A stretch of DNA of 64,000 bases from the NCBI GenBank assembly GCA_025642075.2, contig JAODUO010000484.1:37501-101500 (forward strand), written 5' to 3'. The DNA comes from Ridgeia piscesae (Eukaryota; Annelida; Polychaeta; Sabellida; Siboglinidae). The notes under the pieces were generated by a model, which did not search any database, was not told the origin of the DNA, and was given only the letters and a program-made list of their open reading frames with translations. The position numbers and the translations under genes are program-made. Positions 48,657-57,715 of this stretch are shown one piece after another (positions within the stretch are counted from its first letter, which is position 1; the number at the start of each line of letters is the position of its first letter).

Positions 48657-49930
48657 ACCACCAAAGTTCTCGTCTTATGATAGAAAGTGCCAAAGTTTTC
48701 CCACAGAAGGTTATGAAAGTACTAAGATGACTCAGAAAAAAATACGTCAAAGTGACAAAGCCATTGCAGTGAAACGCTGAAAAGTTGCGAAATGGTACAA
48801 AGTCGGCACACCGACTTAGTAAAACATGAAAACTTGACAAGGTTATCGCGTCGAAACAGAAAAATATTCCATTTTACTACAAGTTACGAAACTAAATTAG
48901 TTAAATTTGTGAAAACACCACCTGTCTAACGCAATGAAACGTTACGAAATGGAACAAAGTTAGCACATCGACTTAGTAAAATATGAAAACCTGACAAAGT
49001 TATCGCATTGAAACACTAAAAGTTATGTTATGACTGATCGAAGTGTGTCTAACCCTAATTAGTGGTTGTTGTGTCTGCGAGATGGCGCTCGTATCAAATG
49101 TTGTGTTAGAGTTGTCGGCTAGACGGTGCTAGCTTTTTAAAGTAGTGTCGTCACAACCCAACATTTTCTAGATTTGGTTATGAAAATATTCTATGACGTA
49201 AGATAAACCACCGACTTTGTCGTTTTATTATCGAAAGCACCGCAGTTTTCCGATAAAAAGTTACGAAAGTACCAAGTTGGTTTAATAAAACGCGACAGTG
49301 ACAAACCTGTGTTGCAGTGAAACGTTATCTCGTGGAGCTGAAAAATCTTAGCTGATTACCATGAAGACTTTGCAAAATACGAAAACAAGACAAGGTTATC
49401 ACGTCGAAACAGAAAAATACTAAGTTAGTTGTGAAAACATTGCTCTCTACTTTCGTTGAGACGGTAACAATATTACGAAATTATCGCACTGACTTAGCAA
49501 AACTTAGAAAAATACGACAATGTGAAAAGGATGTTAGGCCGAAACGGAAGATTATTGAGAGTTTAATACATTCATATCGTAAAATATCAAAATGTTTTCC
49601 GTTTTCCAAAGTGAAAAACAAAAAAGTTAAGAAGTTACCACGCTAACTTAGTAATTGTGAAAAAGTCGCTCTTTCTATCTCGTTCAGGCTGTACATGTTA
49701 CGAAATCACCACACTGACTTAGTAAAATACGAATAGTTGAAAAGGCTATCGCGTCGAAAGACTAAAGCATTCAGACTTTACAACAAGTTACAACGTTAAC
49801 TCAGTTAAACATATAAAAACGCCACCTGTCTAACGACATGACACGGAGAAACGTTACGAAATGCTACGTAGTTAGCGCACTGACTCAGTCAAATAAGAAA
49901 AATTGGCAAGGTTATCGCGTCGAAACTTTA
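48657..49930. repeat. Old diverged tandem repeat
   Basis: Motifs GACTTAGTAAAAtATGAAAA, GGTTATCGCGTCGAAACA and AACGTTACGAAATG recur in the same order roughly every 125-225 bp (for example near 48815, 48968, 49366, 49490, 49715 and 49880). Copies are too diverged for a fixed period. The plus frame 49431-49646 lies inside and is unsupported as a gene. Confidence 0.75.
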
Positions 49931-49932
49931 AG

Positions 49933-50023
49933 CCTCCACATCTCACTCTGAAGAACGAGAGCGTCCCGGTAAAGCAGAACTTTGACATCTGTGGTGGTCC
50001 AGGGGAGAGGTTCTGTCCTGCAG
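49933..50023 (+). pseudogene. ETFDH: Single exon-like fragment of electron-transfer flavoprotein dehydrogenase (ETFDH)
   Basis: The plus frame PPHLTLKNESVPVKQNFDIC continues GGPGERFCPAG and closely resembles the part of ETF-ubiquinone oxidoreductase that precedes its C-terminal 4Fe-4S domain (family pattern P-x-HLTLK-x-x-S-x-PV, then GP-x-(Q/E)RFCPAG). It ends in GCAG|GTATTG, a good splice donor in phase 1, and the preceding TTTAAG could be a weak acceptor. ETFDH passes electrons from ETF to ubiquinone at the mitochondrial inner membrane. The neighbouring exons (the Cys-rich iron-sulfur exon downstream, the catalytic exons upstream) are not seen within several kb. The left border abuts an old tandem repeat that lacks a pyrimidine tract. 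I therefore favour a displaced exon fragment over a working gene. A true exon with very long introns remains possible. The longer open frame (49903-50298) reads into non-homologous sequence. Confidence 0.7.
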
Positions 50024-50356
50024 GTATTGTTGCCAGTCGTTTCCATGTGGTGACAGTTTGTTCGAGGTGTGCGGTGACACAGTGTTTAGGACATCAGACT
50101 TTGTATCAAGAGAGTTTGGGTAAAAATCTTCATGCTGTTGATTCGAAGCATGGCCAGTTTAGGTCACTCACACAGAGGGAGTATCTGGCGATAGACACTG
50201 GAGGGTATTCTGCACAAATAATCATCTCACGGTACACGCAGCTGATCTGTTGTCAGAGGAGGCTATTGATGAAGTCTAGGTTGTTACCGATGATTTGATG
50301 ATTGTTGCTGAAACTGTCACAGGCATGAATGGTGTGTACTTGGGTAGTTGATTGAT
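50024..50356. other. Sequence after the ETFDH-like exon, unrecognised
   Basis: The open frame continues to 50298 but the residues after the splice donor show no ETFDH resemblance. It would be intron if the exon were active. Confidence 0.4.
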
Positions 50357-50491
50357 GTCAACAAGACAACACTTCAAGGAGAAACATGTTTCGGTGGAAG
50401 GAGGTGCTTCCGGGAGCACTTTTTGAAACATCTGTATTGTCTCAATGTGATATTTCTTCTTCTCTGCTCATTGAAGTGTTGTCTTGTTGAA
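50357..50491. repeat. Short inverted repeat (MITE-like hairpin)
   Basis: GTCAACAAGACAACACTTCAA at 50357 pairs, with two mismatches over about 25 bp, with TTGAAGTGTTGTCTTGTTGAA near 50470-50491. Weaker complementarity extends outward. The spacer is about 85 bp. The frame 50348-50566 running through it is not supported as a gene. Confidence 0.6.
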
Positions 50492-50984
50492 TTGCAATTG
50501 ACAAGAGTCGTGCCATTTGACTTTGTGCTGCCGGAAAATTGCCTCAATGCCTACATCATCATCTAACCTTGACAGGTTGACAGTCTTAGGCAAGCAACCC
50601 TATCGAAAACCATTGATATTATGGTCAGTGATAGTTTTGTAACCTATCCCCCCCGGGTCATGTTTTGAATAAGCAGGGCAGCGAAGCACGTCCGGTGAGT
50701 CTCTTCTGGTGGAAATAGCATGCAGAAGGCTGTCATAACTCTACGGATTACCTGCACTACATTCTCACTCGATTTGAGTTATTATTAATACACTCGGCAT
50801 TTATAACATCTAACAGAATACATAACATTCAAAACGAAGCGTGGTTTCCTGCTAATTTGTTTACGTGACATCCTCGCACCCACATGATCAGCAGCTAAAC
50901 CTGTTACGATCTGAAATACCATAATATGTGTTATACGTTCTATCACCTATCATAATTATTGACATTAGTCGGACGAAATTTAAA

Positions 50985-51480
50985 GCCAGAATTCGTTTTA
51001 ACGGCAGGATACGAAGGTCGACGAATTTACGGCTAAATGCAATTTTTGTTCTATTTTCAGTCGCCGTCCAACGGTATATCTATATGTGGTTTAGTCGTTA
51101 AGATTTGAGGAAAATTTGATTTGAAAGGCGCCATCTTAAAAAATGGCGGATGTTGAAGTTGGAGAAGGTCATACGTAACACAGTGGAAATAGCTACCTTG
51201 AAAAACTTACCTTTTGACGCAAATGTGGCGGTTCTGGTTGGAGCATTTTAAAGGTATGGACAACATTCATTTTAACGGCCGTCATTTGATAAAAATGGCG
51301 GATTCGAAGGTCAACGAAGGTCAAATGCAAAATATTTCAAAACATTGAAATCGGCTGTCCACATACCCATATTCTGACAAAAGAATTACTGCTCTATGTG
51401 GCGTAGTTCATGAGATATAGGATCATTAGTCTTGGCATCCGCCATCTTTACAAATGGCGGATGTGAATGTCTGTCGGAGA
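50985..51480. repeat. Diverged ~155-bp repeat with AAAATGGCGGA motif
   Basis: ATGGCGGA occurs near 51143, 51295 and 51454, each with nearby GAAGG and AAATGC or GTCAA segments. The first two copies also share TTTTAACGGC. The last copy contains a perfect 10-bp stem, CATCCGCCAT / ATGGCGGATG, at 51436-51463. The motif resembles a YY1 site (AAnATGGCGGC), which is only a resemblance. Confidence 0.6.
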
Positions 51481-51513
51481 AAGTCAAAAGTAATATATTT
51501 GAAAAGGTGGTCC

Positions 51514-51521
51514 CCGAAAAC
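51514..51521. other. Target-site duplication, left (CCGAAAAC)
   Basis: Identical 8-mer directly outside both ends of the 51522-54445 element; the partner is at 54446-54453. Confidence 0.8.
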
Positions 51522-51620
51522 GGGGCACACTAAAAGGCGGGCCACAATTGGCAGACTGCGCGGAAACGGCAGACCACATTCACAAAGATGCCACCGATCG
51601 GTACGCTCCATGTTTACAAG
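51522..51620 (+). repeat. Left terminal inverted repeat
   Basis: About nine of ten bases match the reverse complement of 54349-54445. Similarity fades after CATGTTTAC. Confidence 0.85.
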
Positions 51621-51823
51621 TTTTGTTGTTGTTTACGCGTCCGATCGTAAATATTGGAGACTTTTATTATTGTGTTGTACTAACAATTTTAAATGTAATG
51701 CCGAATGGTATTACTTGTATTTATAAAATCCTAGAAATAAATTAAACTGTTAGGCCTTACTAATTAACTCTACCAGTATTCGCTCAATCAAATCAAAAAA
51801 GTTACTCACTTTTTCCAATTGAC

Positions 51824-52010
51824 ATGGACAGTTTTGCAATAGAGCTATTATGCCCTTGTGGCCTTCTAGAAGTGTTTGGAGACATGGTGGCTTGTGACAG
51901 ATGTCGCAATGTGGTACCATCACAGATGTTGTGAATTTCCATATAACGTAAAAACTAATGGTTTTGCAGCTCTTGTCAATGCAAAAGACCAAGTAAAGTG
52001 CCTAAAAAAT
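51824..52010 (+). pseudogene. Frameshifted PHD-type zinc finger inside the DNA transposon
   Basis: The frame opens with MDSFAIELLCPCGLLEVFG then DMVACDRC (first Cys pairs; 51851-51906). A 1-nt shift near 51908 gives MWYHHRCCEF (aromatic-H-x-x-C; 51909-51938). A return to the first frame gives WFCSSCQCKR (last Cys pair; 51959-51986). The order C-x-C, C-x2-C, W-Y-H-x-x-C, W-F-C-x2-C is the PHD signature, a chromatin-reading zinc finger that is also found in several eukaryotic DNA transposon proteins. A TAA directly precedes WFC and two shifts are needed, so it is dead. The minus frame at 51750-51992 is its shadow. Confidence 0.65.
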
Positions 52011-52234
52011 TTCAATAACAAATCATGAATGTTATTACCCCTGTTATTATCACTAGTTATTTTACTATCTTCTCATGTGTGGTGCTACGGTATTTCAATG
52101 AAAAGACTGATTTATTAGTTTAATTTGCCAATACTGTTATTAAATTTTATTTGCATGTTTTTTTAAGGTAAAAATATGGATATCGTCGCTTCTAGTGGTG
52201 TTATTTTTAACATGTCATATACATTGTATTACAC

Positions 52235-52238
<4 letters not shown>

Positions 52239-52299
<61 letters not shown>
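52239..52299. repeat. (TA)n tail at the LINE 3' end
   Basis: Pure (AT)n directly follows, on minus, the end of the LINE ORF (IRAADPT). This is the place where RTE-like LINEs often carry microsatellite tails. Confidence 0.9.
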
Positions 52300-52304
<5 letters not shown>

Positions 52305-53900
52305 CACACAATATGGTATAGGTGGGGTCAGCTGCCCGAATTCTTGATGTCCAGAATGTTCTGACCTGGGCATCCTCCGGGGTGATCTGCAGTGCCTGCA
52401 TATCCCTTCGGACGCAATCCATCCATCTCCCTCTTGGTCTTTTTCCTGGCACTCTCATGTCAACAACTGCTCTCACGTCGTTGTTTTCTTCCATTCTCTG
52501 CATGTGTCCATACCAGCGTAGTCTAATTTCTCTTACTTTCTCTTGTATACTATTCACTCCTAGCTCCTTTCTGATGTCCACACTCTTTACTTTGTCTCTC
52601 AGTGTTACTCCTTTAATTCTTCGCAACATCCTCGTCTCTGTTTTCTCGAGAATCTGTTCCTCCTTCTTTCTAACTGTCCAACATTCTGCTCCATACAGAA
52701 GTACTGGTCTAATGACAGTCATGTAGAGCTTGATCTTTAGTTTCCTTGACATTTTCTTGTCACTGATAACTCCGGATAGGTCTCTCCACTTGCCCCACGC
52801 TGCACTGACTCTTGCTCTTACTGCTTCCTCTGATCCTGACACCTAAATATTTGAATTTATTCACCTGTCTGAGGCTCGTGCCTTGGCTGTCTTTGATGTT
52901 TGCTTTTGTTCCTCTCTTGCTGCTGACCATCACTTCCATTTTCCTGATGTTGACTTTTCGTCCCTCGCTCTCCATCCCTATCTGCCAATCAAGCCATCTT
53001 CTCTGCATCTCCTCCTCTGTGTCTGTTACTACTGCCAGATCGTCGGCAAACAGCAGCTCACGTGGCAACCCGTGTCTGAACTCTTCGCTGATGACATCTA
53101 GTACTAGGATAAACAAGAATGGGCTTAGCCCTGATCCCTGGTGTAGGCCAACTTTGGTGGGAAACTCATCAGTTCTGCCATGCATGGTTTTCACTACTGT
53201 TGATGCTCCATGGTATGTGGTTTTCTTGCAGTTGTTGTATGATAAATACTGCATCTGTTGTACCTTTCCCTGGACTAAATCCAAATTGCATGTTGTTGAC
53301 TGTGATCAGGTTTCTGAGTCTGCGCTCTACAATCTTCTCAAACATCTTCATCGCAAGTTCGAACAACTTAATGCCTCTAAAGTTCTCACATTTTAGTGGG
53401 TCCCCCTTTTGCTTGTATATGGGGACAATGCCACTTTTCTTCCACTCCTCTGGCATCTGTTCTTCTTCCCAAACTCTCTTCAGTATTTCATGCATCATGT
53501 CCACTCCACTCTCCCCTAGGTGTTTGATAAGGTCTACCGGGAGGCCTGAGCATCCTGCAGGTTTTCCCTTCTTCTATTGCTTTTTTCACCTCTTCCCTTG
53601 AGATATCCTGGACTGGTCCTTCTACTGCTGGTACTTCTCCGAGCTGTTCCGTGGCGTTTTCTACATTTAGTAGGTTGCTGAAATACTCTCTCCGCCTCTC
53701 TTTGATCTTTACCTCATCTGTTAACATCTCCCCTATTTGGTCTTTAATCACATTCACTTCCCCAATGTCTCTTCTTGATCTTGCCCTTTGTTTTGCCACC
53801 TTGTGGATCATCCGCTCACCTTCCTCTGTTCCCATCTTGTCATACCATTTTTGTATGCCTCGTTTTTAGCTTTGGCTACTGCAGCTTTTGCCTCTCTCTC
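52300..53900 (-). mobile_element. RTE-like LINE ORF2 remnant (minus), nested in the DNA transposon
   Basis: Reading on minus from 53900: a helical linker (KAIEEGKTC region, 53488-53835); FRGIKLFELAMKMFEKIVER and MQFGFSPGKGTTDAVFIIQQ (RT fingers, 53169-53504); then a deletion that removes palm motif A with its catalytic Asp. After that come VGLHQGSGLSPFLFILVLDV (motif B), LLFADDLAVV (motif C, intact DD, near 53045), a KVNIRKMEVM block, KFKYLGVRI, and the C-terminal YGAECWTVRKKEEQILEKTE and GVTLRDKVKSVDIRKELGV. The ORF ends IRAADPT just before (TA)n. A frameshift near 52840 separates two long open pieces. This is a different family from the RTE copies at 12.6 and 61.6 kb. The missing motif A means it could not be active. 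Confidence 0.88.
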
Positions 53901-53910
53901 TCACACACAT

Positions 53911-53928
53911 ATATATATATATATATTC
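53911..53928. repeat. Short (TA)n at second LINE 3' end
   Basis: (TA)n preceded by (CT)n and (CA)n. It directly abuts the minus-strand LINE tail at 53929. Confidence 0.9.
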
Positions 53929-54098
53929 TTCTTCTTTGCTGTCCATCGTGTCCGATGATGACATCAGTGTAGGGGTTCGTCCGTTACGTGCTTTGCTCGT
54001 TGGTGAGAGAATAGTCCAATTTGAGATTTAAACCCTCTCCCGCAGTTGACACAGAAAATGACAGTGGCAGAAGGATCAGGAAGGCCATGGTGGAGATT

Positions 54099-54100
<2 letters not shown>
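53929..54100 (-). mobile_element. LINE 3' end with C2H2 zinc finger (minus)
   Basis: On minus, PSATVIFCVNCGRGFKSQIG then LFSHQRAKH (53988-54070) has the C-x2-C-x12-H-x4-H spacing of a C2H2 finger, which occurs at the C-terminus of some invertebrate LINE ORF2 proteins. After it come a stop and a 3' part containing GTCATCATCGGACACGATGG and AAAGAAGAAGAA running into (TA)n. It is only the extreme 3' end of a 5'-truncated insertion, bounded on the other side by (TA)n at 54102. Confidence 0.7.

Positions 54101-54101
<1 letters not shown>

Positions 54102-54137
<36 letters not shown>
54102..54137. repeat. (TA)n
   Basis: Pure dinucleotide repeat between a LINE fragment and the inner right part of the DNA transposon. 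Confidence 0.95.
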
Positions 54138-54141
<4 letters not shown>

Positions 54142-54348
54142 TGTCATTGTTGTAGTGAAATAGTAATACTAAGAATACTTACTGTGTTGGTGAAAATAAA
54201 AACAAACAAACAACAAATCCAAGAATTGTTATTTCGCCTTTCAAACATTGTATATGCTAACTTGTAGTACTGTAGTTAAATTTGCTTATTACACGTATGT
54301 TATTATTGAAAGACATCTCACCATCACAAGAACACCGTAAAACAGCAA

Positions 54349-54445
54349 CGTAAATATGGAGCGTATCGATCGGTGGCATCTTCGTGAATGTGGTCTGCCG
54401 TTTCCGCGCGGTCTGCCAATTGTGGCCCGCCTTTTATTGTGCCCC
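54349..54445 (-). repeat. Right terminal inverted repeat
   Basis: Reverse complement of the left TIR. It ends GTGCCCC, next to the duplicated CCGAAAAC. Confidence 0.85.
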
Positions 54446-54453
54446 CCGAAAAC
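54446..54453. other. Target-site duplication, right (CCGAAAAC)
   Basis: Exact copy of 51514-51521. Confidence 0.8.
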
Positions 54454-55140
54454 CTATATTTGATACAAAAACGACTGATTTACTTGAAGCAGTTGTTAAT
54501 ATGAGAAAATAGGTTTATGGCGGCCATTTTCCAAAATGGCTGCCAACGCCTTCAAGGGCGAAATCTGAGATGGCCCTATACCGAAATATTTTTGTAATGA
54601 TGAAATCTAAGTGTGCCAAATTTCATGCTTGTATCATAAAACGCACAATTCGGCCATATTCTGTCACATATCGGCTGGGCTAAGTATCATTAATTCAGAA
54701 AGCGTAATAATGCCTTTGATGAGAACGCATCTTCGTCATTTTCGACACCGGGCCGGTCTTGTACCTTCACTCTATTGCCGTGCTCGCAAGCATATGTAAT
54801 GTTTGCATATTCAATCGATGTGTTGTAAGTCTTACGTGTAACTCCCGCGAGAAATGTGTCCGGATAAACTGCCTGAGGGCCGATATAATCTATCTGTCCG
54901 TATAGTCCCCAAAGCTATTTGTCCGTATCCGGACAAATAGTCACCCAGGTTATTCGTCTGTATCCGGACATATAGCCACTCCGTATGTTAATATAAAGAA
55001 TATGTACTTCCTGCCTCCAACCTTTTTTTCCGAGTGCGAGACTTACATGGCCTATACTGATATGGCGCCTTGCAAGCGGCAAGTGAAGGCAAGGAGACGC
55101 TTGGTGTGTGATCACCGTCACAACTTGGTGGACTTTTACC
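54454..55140. other. No gene; ATGGCGGCC palindrome and a TCCGTATCCGGA cluster
   Basis: GGCGGCCATTTTCCAAAATGGC at 54519-54540 is self-complementary and belongs to the same AAAATGGC-rich background as 51 kb. CTATTTGTCCG (54915-54925) and CGGACAAATAG (54930-54940) form a perfect 11-bp stem, with a related GTCTGTATCCGGACATAT just downstream. Nothing coding is supported. Confidence 0.5.
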
Positions 55141-56965
55141 TTGTCTGAGTGTGGAGTCTTGGGCACAAGCAATGGAGGAAGAACAACTGAGACAGCTAGG
55201 CATGGCCAGGGAAGATCTATATTACTACATGTAGGGACGAATAATGCAGTTAGGGAAGGGACAACAAGGACGGTACAGAGATACAGACAATTGGTAGGGA
55301 ATCTTAAGAAGACAAAGAGTTGAACAGATTATTCTTCAGGAATCGTGCTACTAATAGGAGGAAGGGAAGCAACTTTACAGAAGATACGAATTCTTTCTAT
55401 TCTCGTTTTGATAAACACGATTTTTGTTCCGTCATTGATGATAATATTATAAGCTCCACCAAGACAGGTGGTAACCTACATATTGAAGAAAAAAATGTGT
55501 TGAGAATATTCCAGCGTCTATTGTCGTGCCTGTCCCCAAGAAATCTTGTCCTGCTAGTCCTAACGATTTTCGTCCCAAGTAGCGTTGACGTCGCATGTAA
55601 TGAAGAGCTTTGAAAAAAATCATCAAAACCATAATCATGACCCATACAGACCATCTTTTAGATACCCTGCAATTTGAATATCAGCCTGGGGGAGGGGTGG
55701 AGGATGCAGTCGCTACATTAATAAACTATGTACTTTGTCATCTTGAGGACGCCAAAACCCCATGCCAGAGTTCTCTACCTGGATATGAGCTTTGCCTTTA
55801 ATACGTTGTAGCCTCACTTGTTGTTTAAGAAACAAATTTCCAAGTTTAAGCTTGAATCTGAATTGGCCTGTGGGCTTGATTTTTTTTATGGGGAGACCCC
55901 AACAGGTTCGAGTGAATAACACCACTTCTAGTGTGAAGGTTGTTTCCACTGGCTCACCCCAATGATGTGTCTTATCCCCTCTTTTATTAATTTTATATAC
56001 AAATGACTGCAGAAACATCCGTCCGAATAGGTATTTTATTAGTCTCAGATGATACAGCTTTACTCAGTCTGATGTTAAACGACTGTTGCATGGTGTGATA
56101 GATTGTATTTGTGCCTGAACGCAACAAAAACCAAAGACATGTGTATTGATTTTAAGAAATACTCTCCATCCCAGTCTGATACTGTCATCCACGATAACAA
56201 GGTAGAGGTAGTTGACGAGTATAAATACCTCGGCACAAAATTGACAATAACTTGAAGTGTGACCGCCACTGCAGTGTCGCATACAAGAAATGTCAGCAGC
56301 GTCTTTAATGCCTCAGAAAACTTCGCACTTTTAACATTGATAGCACCATTTTGTCCATGTTTTATAAATCTTGTATCCAGTGTTTTGAAATTTTCGTTTA
56401 AGTGTTGGTTTGTGAATGTCAGTCAGAAAGACAAGAATAAGTTGCAGCGCGTTGTAAACATTAGTAGCAAAATAACTGGTTTCAAACTATCCTCTCACTG
56501 CTTTGTACGAAAAGCAGGTACTGTGTAAAAGCCAATAAAATAATTAATGGCAATACACATATTCTACATAACGAGTACGTCCTTCTGCCCTCGTCGAGGA
56601 GGTTCAGAACTATCATATCCAAAACAAAGAGGAAGCGCGATTCATTTATTCCAATATCTGTACGACTTCTCAATGACAAGCACCTCTGATGTTTCCGTGA
56701 ACACGTCAATCATTACGTGTGAATGTTGTATTTTGTTTCTTTTATTTTTGAAAGGACGACCACAATTATAACTATAATTTACAATTATATTATAGATTAG
56801 TCTTGTATTTTAGTATGATTAATGTTTACATACTGTTTTAATAATGAATTTATCTTATTAATGTATCTTTATACTTCTTTACTGCTGTATTTTAAATATT
56901 TATGACGAACGCTGCAAAATGAATTTCACGGTCCGGGACAATAAAGTTTTATTGTATTGTATAAT
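55141..56965 (+). mobile_element. CR1/L2-type LINE remnant with SGNH-like block, RT and 3' tail (plus)
   Basis: RSILLHVGTNNAVREGTTRT and QRYRQLVGNLKKT (55203-55323) resemble the SGNH/GDSL-type esterase domain found in the first part of some CR1-like LINEs (HVGTN block), followed in another frame by SGIVLLIGGREAT. Then come NSFYSRFDKHDF, and a frameshifted RT with VVPVPKKSC...FRP remnants, HLLDTLQFEYQPGGGVEDAV, and STGSPQxCVLSPLLLILYTND (motif B; the G/Q context is damaged). SDDTALLS-like and DEYKYLGTKL blocks follow, in several frames. The 3' end reads GGACAATAAAGTTTTATTGT ATTGT at 56937-56965, the classic CR1/L2-like tail. The copy has many stops and deletions and is dead. Confidence 0.8.
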
Positions 56966-57052
56966 ACCGCTGTACAGATCATTAGTTAGGCCTCATTTAA
57001 AATAGTATATACAAGCATGAAGGCCATATCGCAAGAAGGATTTTGATATGCT
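56966..57052 (+). mobile_element. LINE family C fragment, left of a nested insertion
   Basis: IPLYRSLVRPHLK and RPYRKKDFDML match the minus-strand family C copy (27.2-29.1 kb; IPLYKTIVRPHLEYCIQAWR, RKKDIDML). Homology stops at 57052 and resumes at 57716 with only about 20 bp missing. Confidence 0.85.
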
Positions 57053-57540
57053 TACTCAACAGACTTACAAAAAAGAGTAATCCGAATTGTATTTGGTGCA
57101 AGACGATTGGATCACACGAAATTATTTTTCCAGCAACTACATGTACAAAAATGTTCAGATATAAAACTGAAAACGTTATTATTTATGTACAAAGCATACT
57201 ACAGTTATTTGCCATCAAATGTTCAGGATTTGTTTACAAGGCGAAAAATAGCATATTCAATGCGAGCCAGTTAGGATTTGGAACGACAGAGTGTCTGTTC
57301 CACTATGGGAGCAATGTTTATTTGTGTAAAGGGAGTGCAAGTATGGAATTCTCTATGCGATGATTTAAAAATAGTTAATACTGTTGCTGTGTTTAAACAT
57401 AAATGCAAGAATCTTTTATTTAAGAAATATCTAGTTGTGGACCATCTCTCTTAACTATATGTCAAGATGTTTGCTTACCCAGGTATGTTATACTTTGTAT
57501 ATGAATTTGTAACCAGTATTTAAATAAAATATTATGTGTC
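57053..57540 (+). mobile_element. CR1/jockey-like LINE C-terminal fragment nested in family C
   Basis: The plus frame LQKRVIRIVFGARRLDHTKL continues through FFQQLHVQKCSDIKLKTLLF and MYKAYYSYLPSNVQDLFTRR, then VWNSLCDDLK and FKHKCKNLLFKKYL. This is the typical LINE ORF2 end (LQ-x-R-x-IRI at the start, VWNSL near the end). An AT-rich 3' region containing TTTAAATAAAATATT follows. One frame change is present near 57300. The family differs from C. Confidence 0.8.
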
Positions 57541-57715
57541 AGGGGTAAATTGACAGTCATTTGCTTCCAATATACCCCTTTCAAACATTGTATATTGTAG
57601 CTAAATTTCCGTTTTCCGAAATTGTATTTATTGTTGTTAACAATGTTCTAAGTATAATGTTCTGAATAAACTTTCACATAGAGTGAGGGAGGGGAGGGAG
57701 GGAGGGAGAGAGAGG
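57541..57715. repeat. 3' flank of nested LINE with (GGGA)n/(GA)n tract
   Basis: A purine-rich GGGAGGGAGGGAGAGAGAG tract ends at about 57715, just where family C homology resumes. It could be the tail of the nested insertion. Confidence 0.55.

Larger units (their letters stand above)
51522..54445. mobile_element. DNA transposon with ~100-bp TIRs and 8-bp TSD, invaded by LINEs
   Basis: The left terminus GGGGCACACTAAAAGGCGGG (51522) is matched by the reverse complement of the right terminus (GGGGCACAATAAAAGGCGGG, ending at 54445). The arms stay highly similar for about 100 bp (51522-51620 and 54349-54445), sharing GGCAGACCACATTCAC and GATGCCACCGATCG. A perfect 8-bp duplication CCGAAAAC flanks both ends. 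Eight-bp duplications occur in hAT, P and Merlin-like superfamilies; the GGGG start does not fit hAT well, so I leave it unassigned. The internal region holds a decayed PHD finger on plus and two LINE fragments on minus with (TA)n tails. No transposase catalytic core was recognised, so it may be a non-autonomous or gutted copy. Confidence 0.85.

Noticed and set aside
49431..49646. Lys/Arg-rich 71-residue ORF as a gene
   Set aside because: Lies inside an old diverged tandem repeat and its sequence follows the repeat words.
51454..51745. Two overlapping plus ORFs starting at the left TIR
   Set aside because: They read through terminal inverted repeat sequence; the mirrored right TIR gives similar frames. 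No domain.
52322..53601. Plus-strand Leu/Ser-rich membrane-like ORFs
   Set aside because: Antisense shadows of the minus-strand LINE reverse transcriptase.
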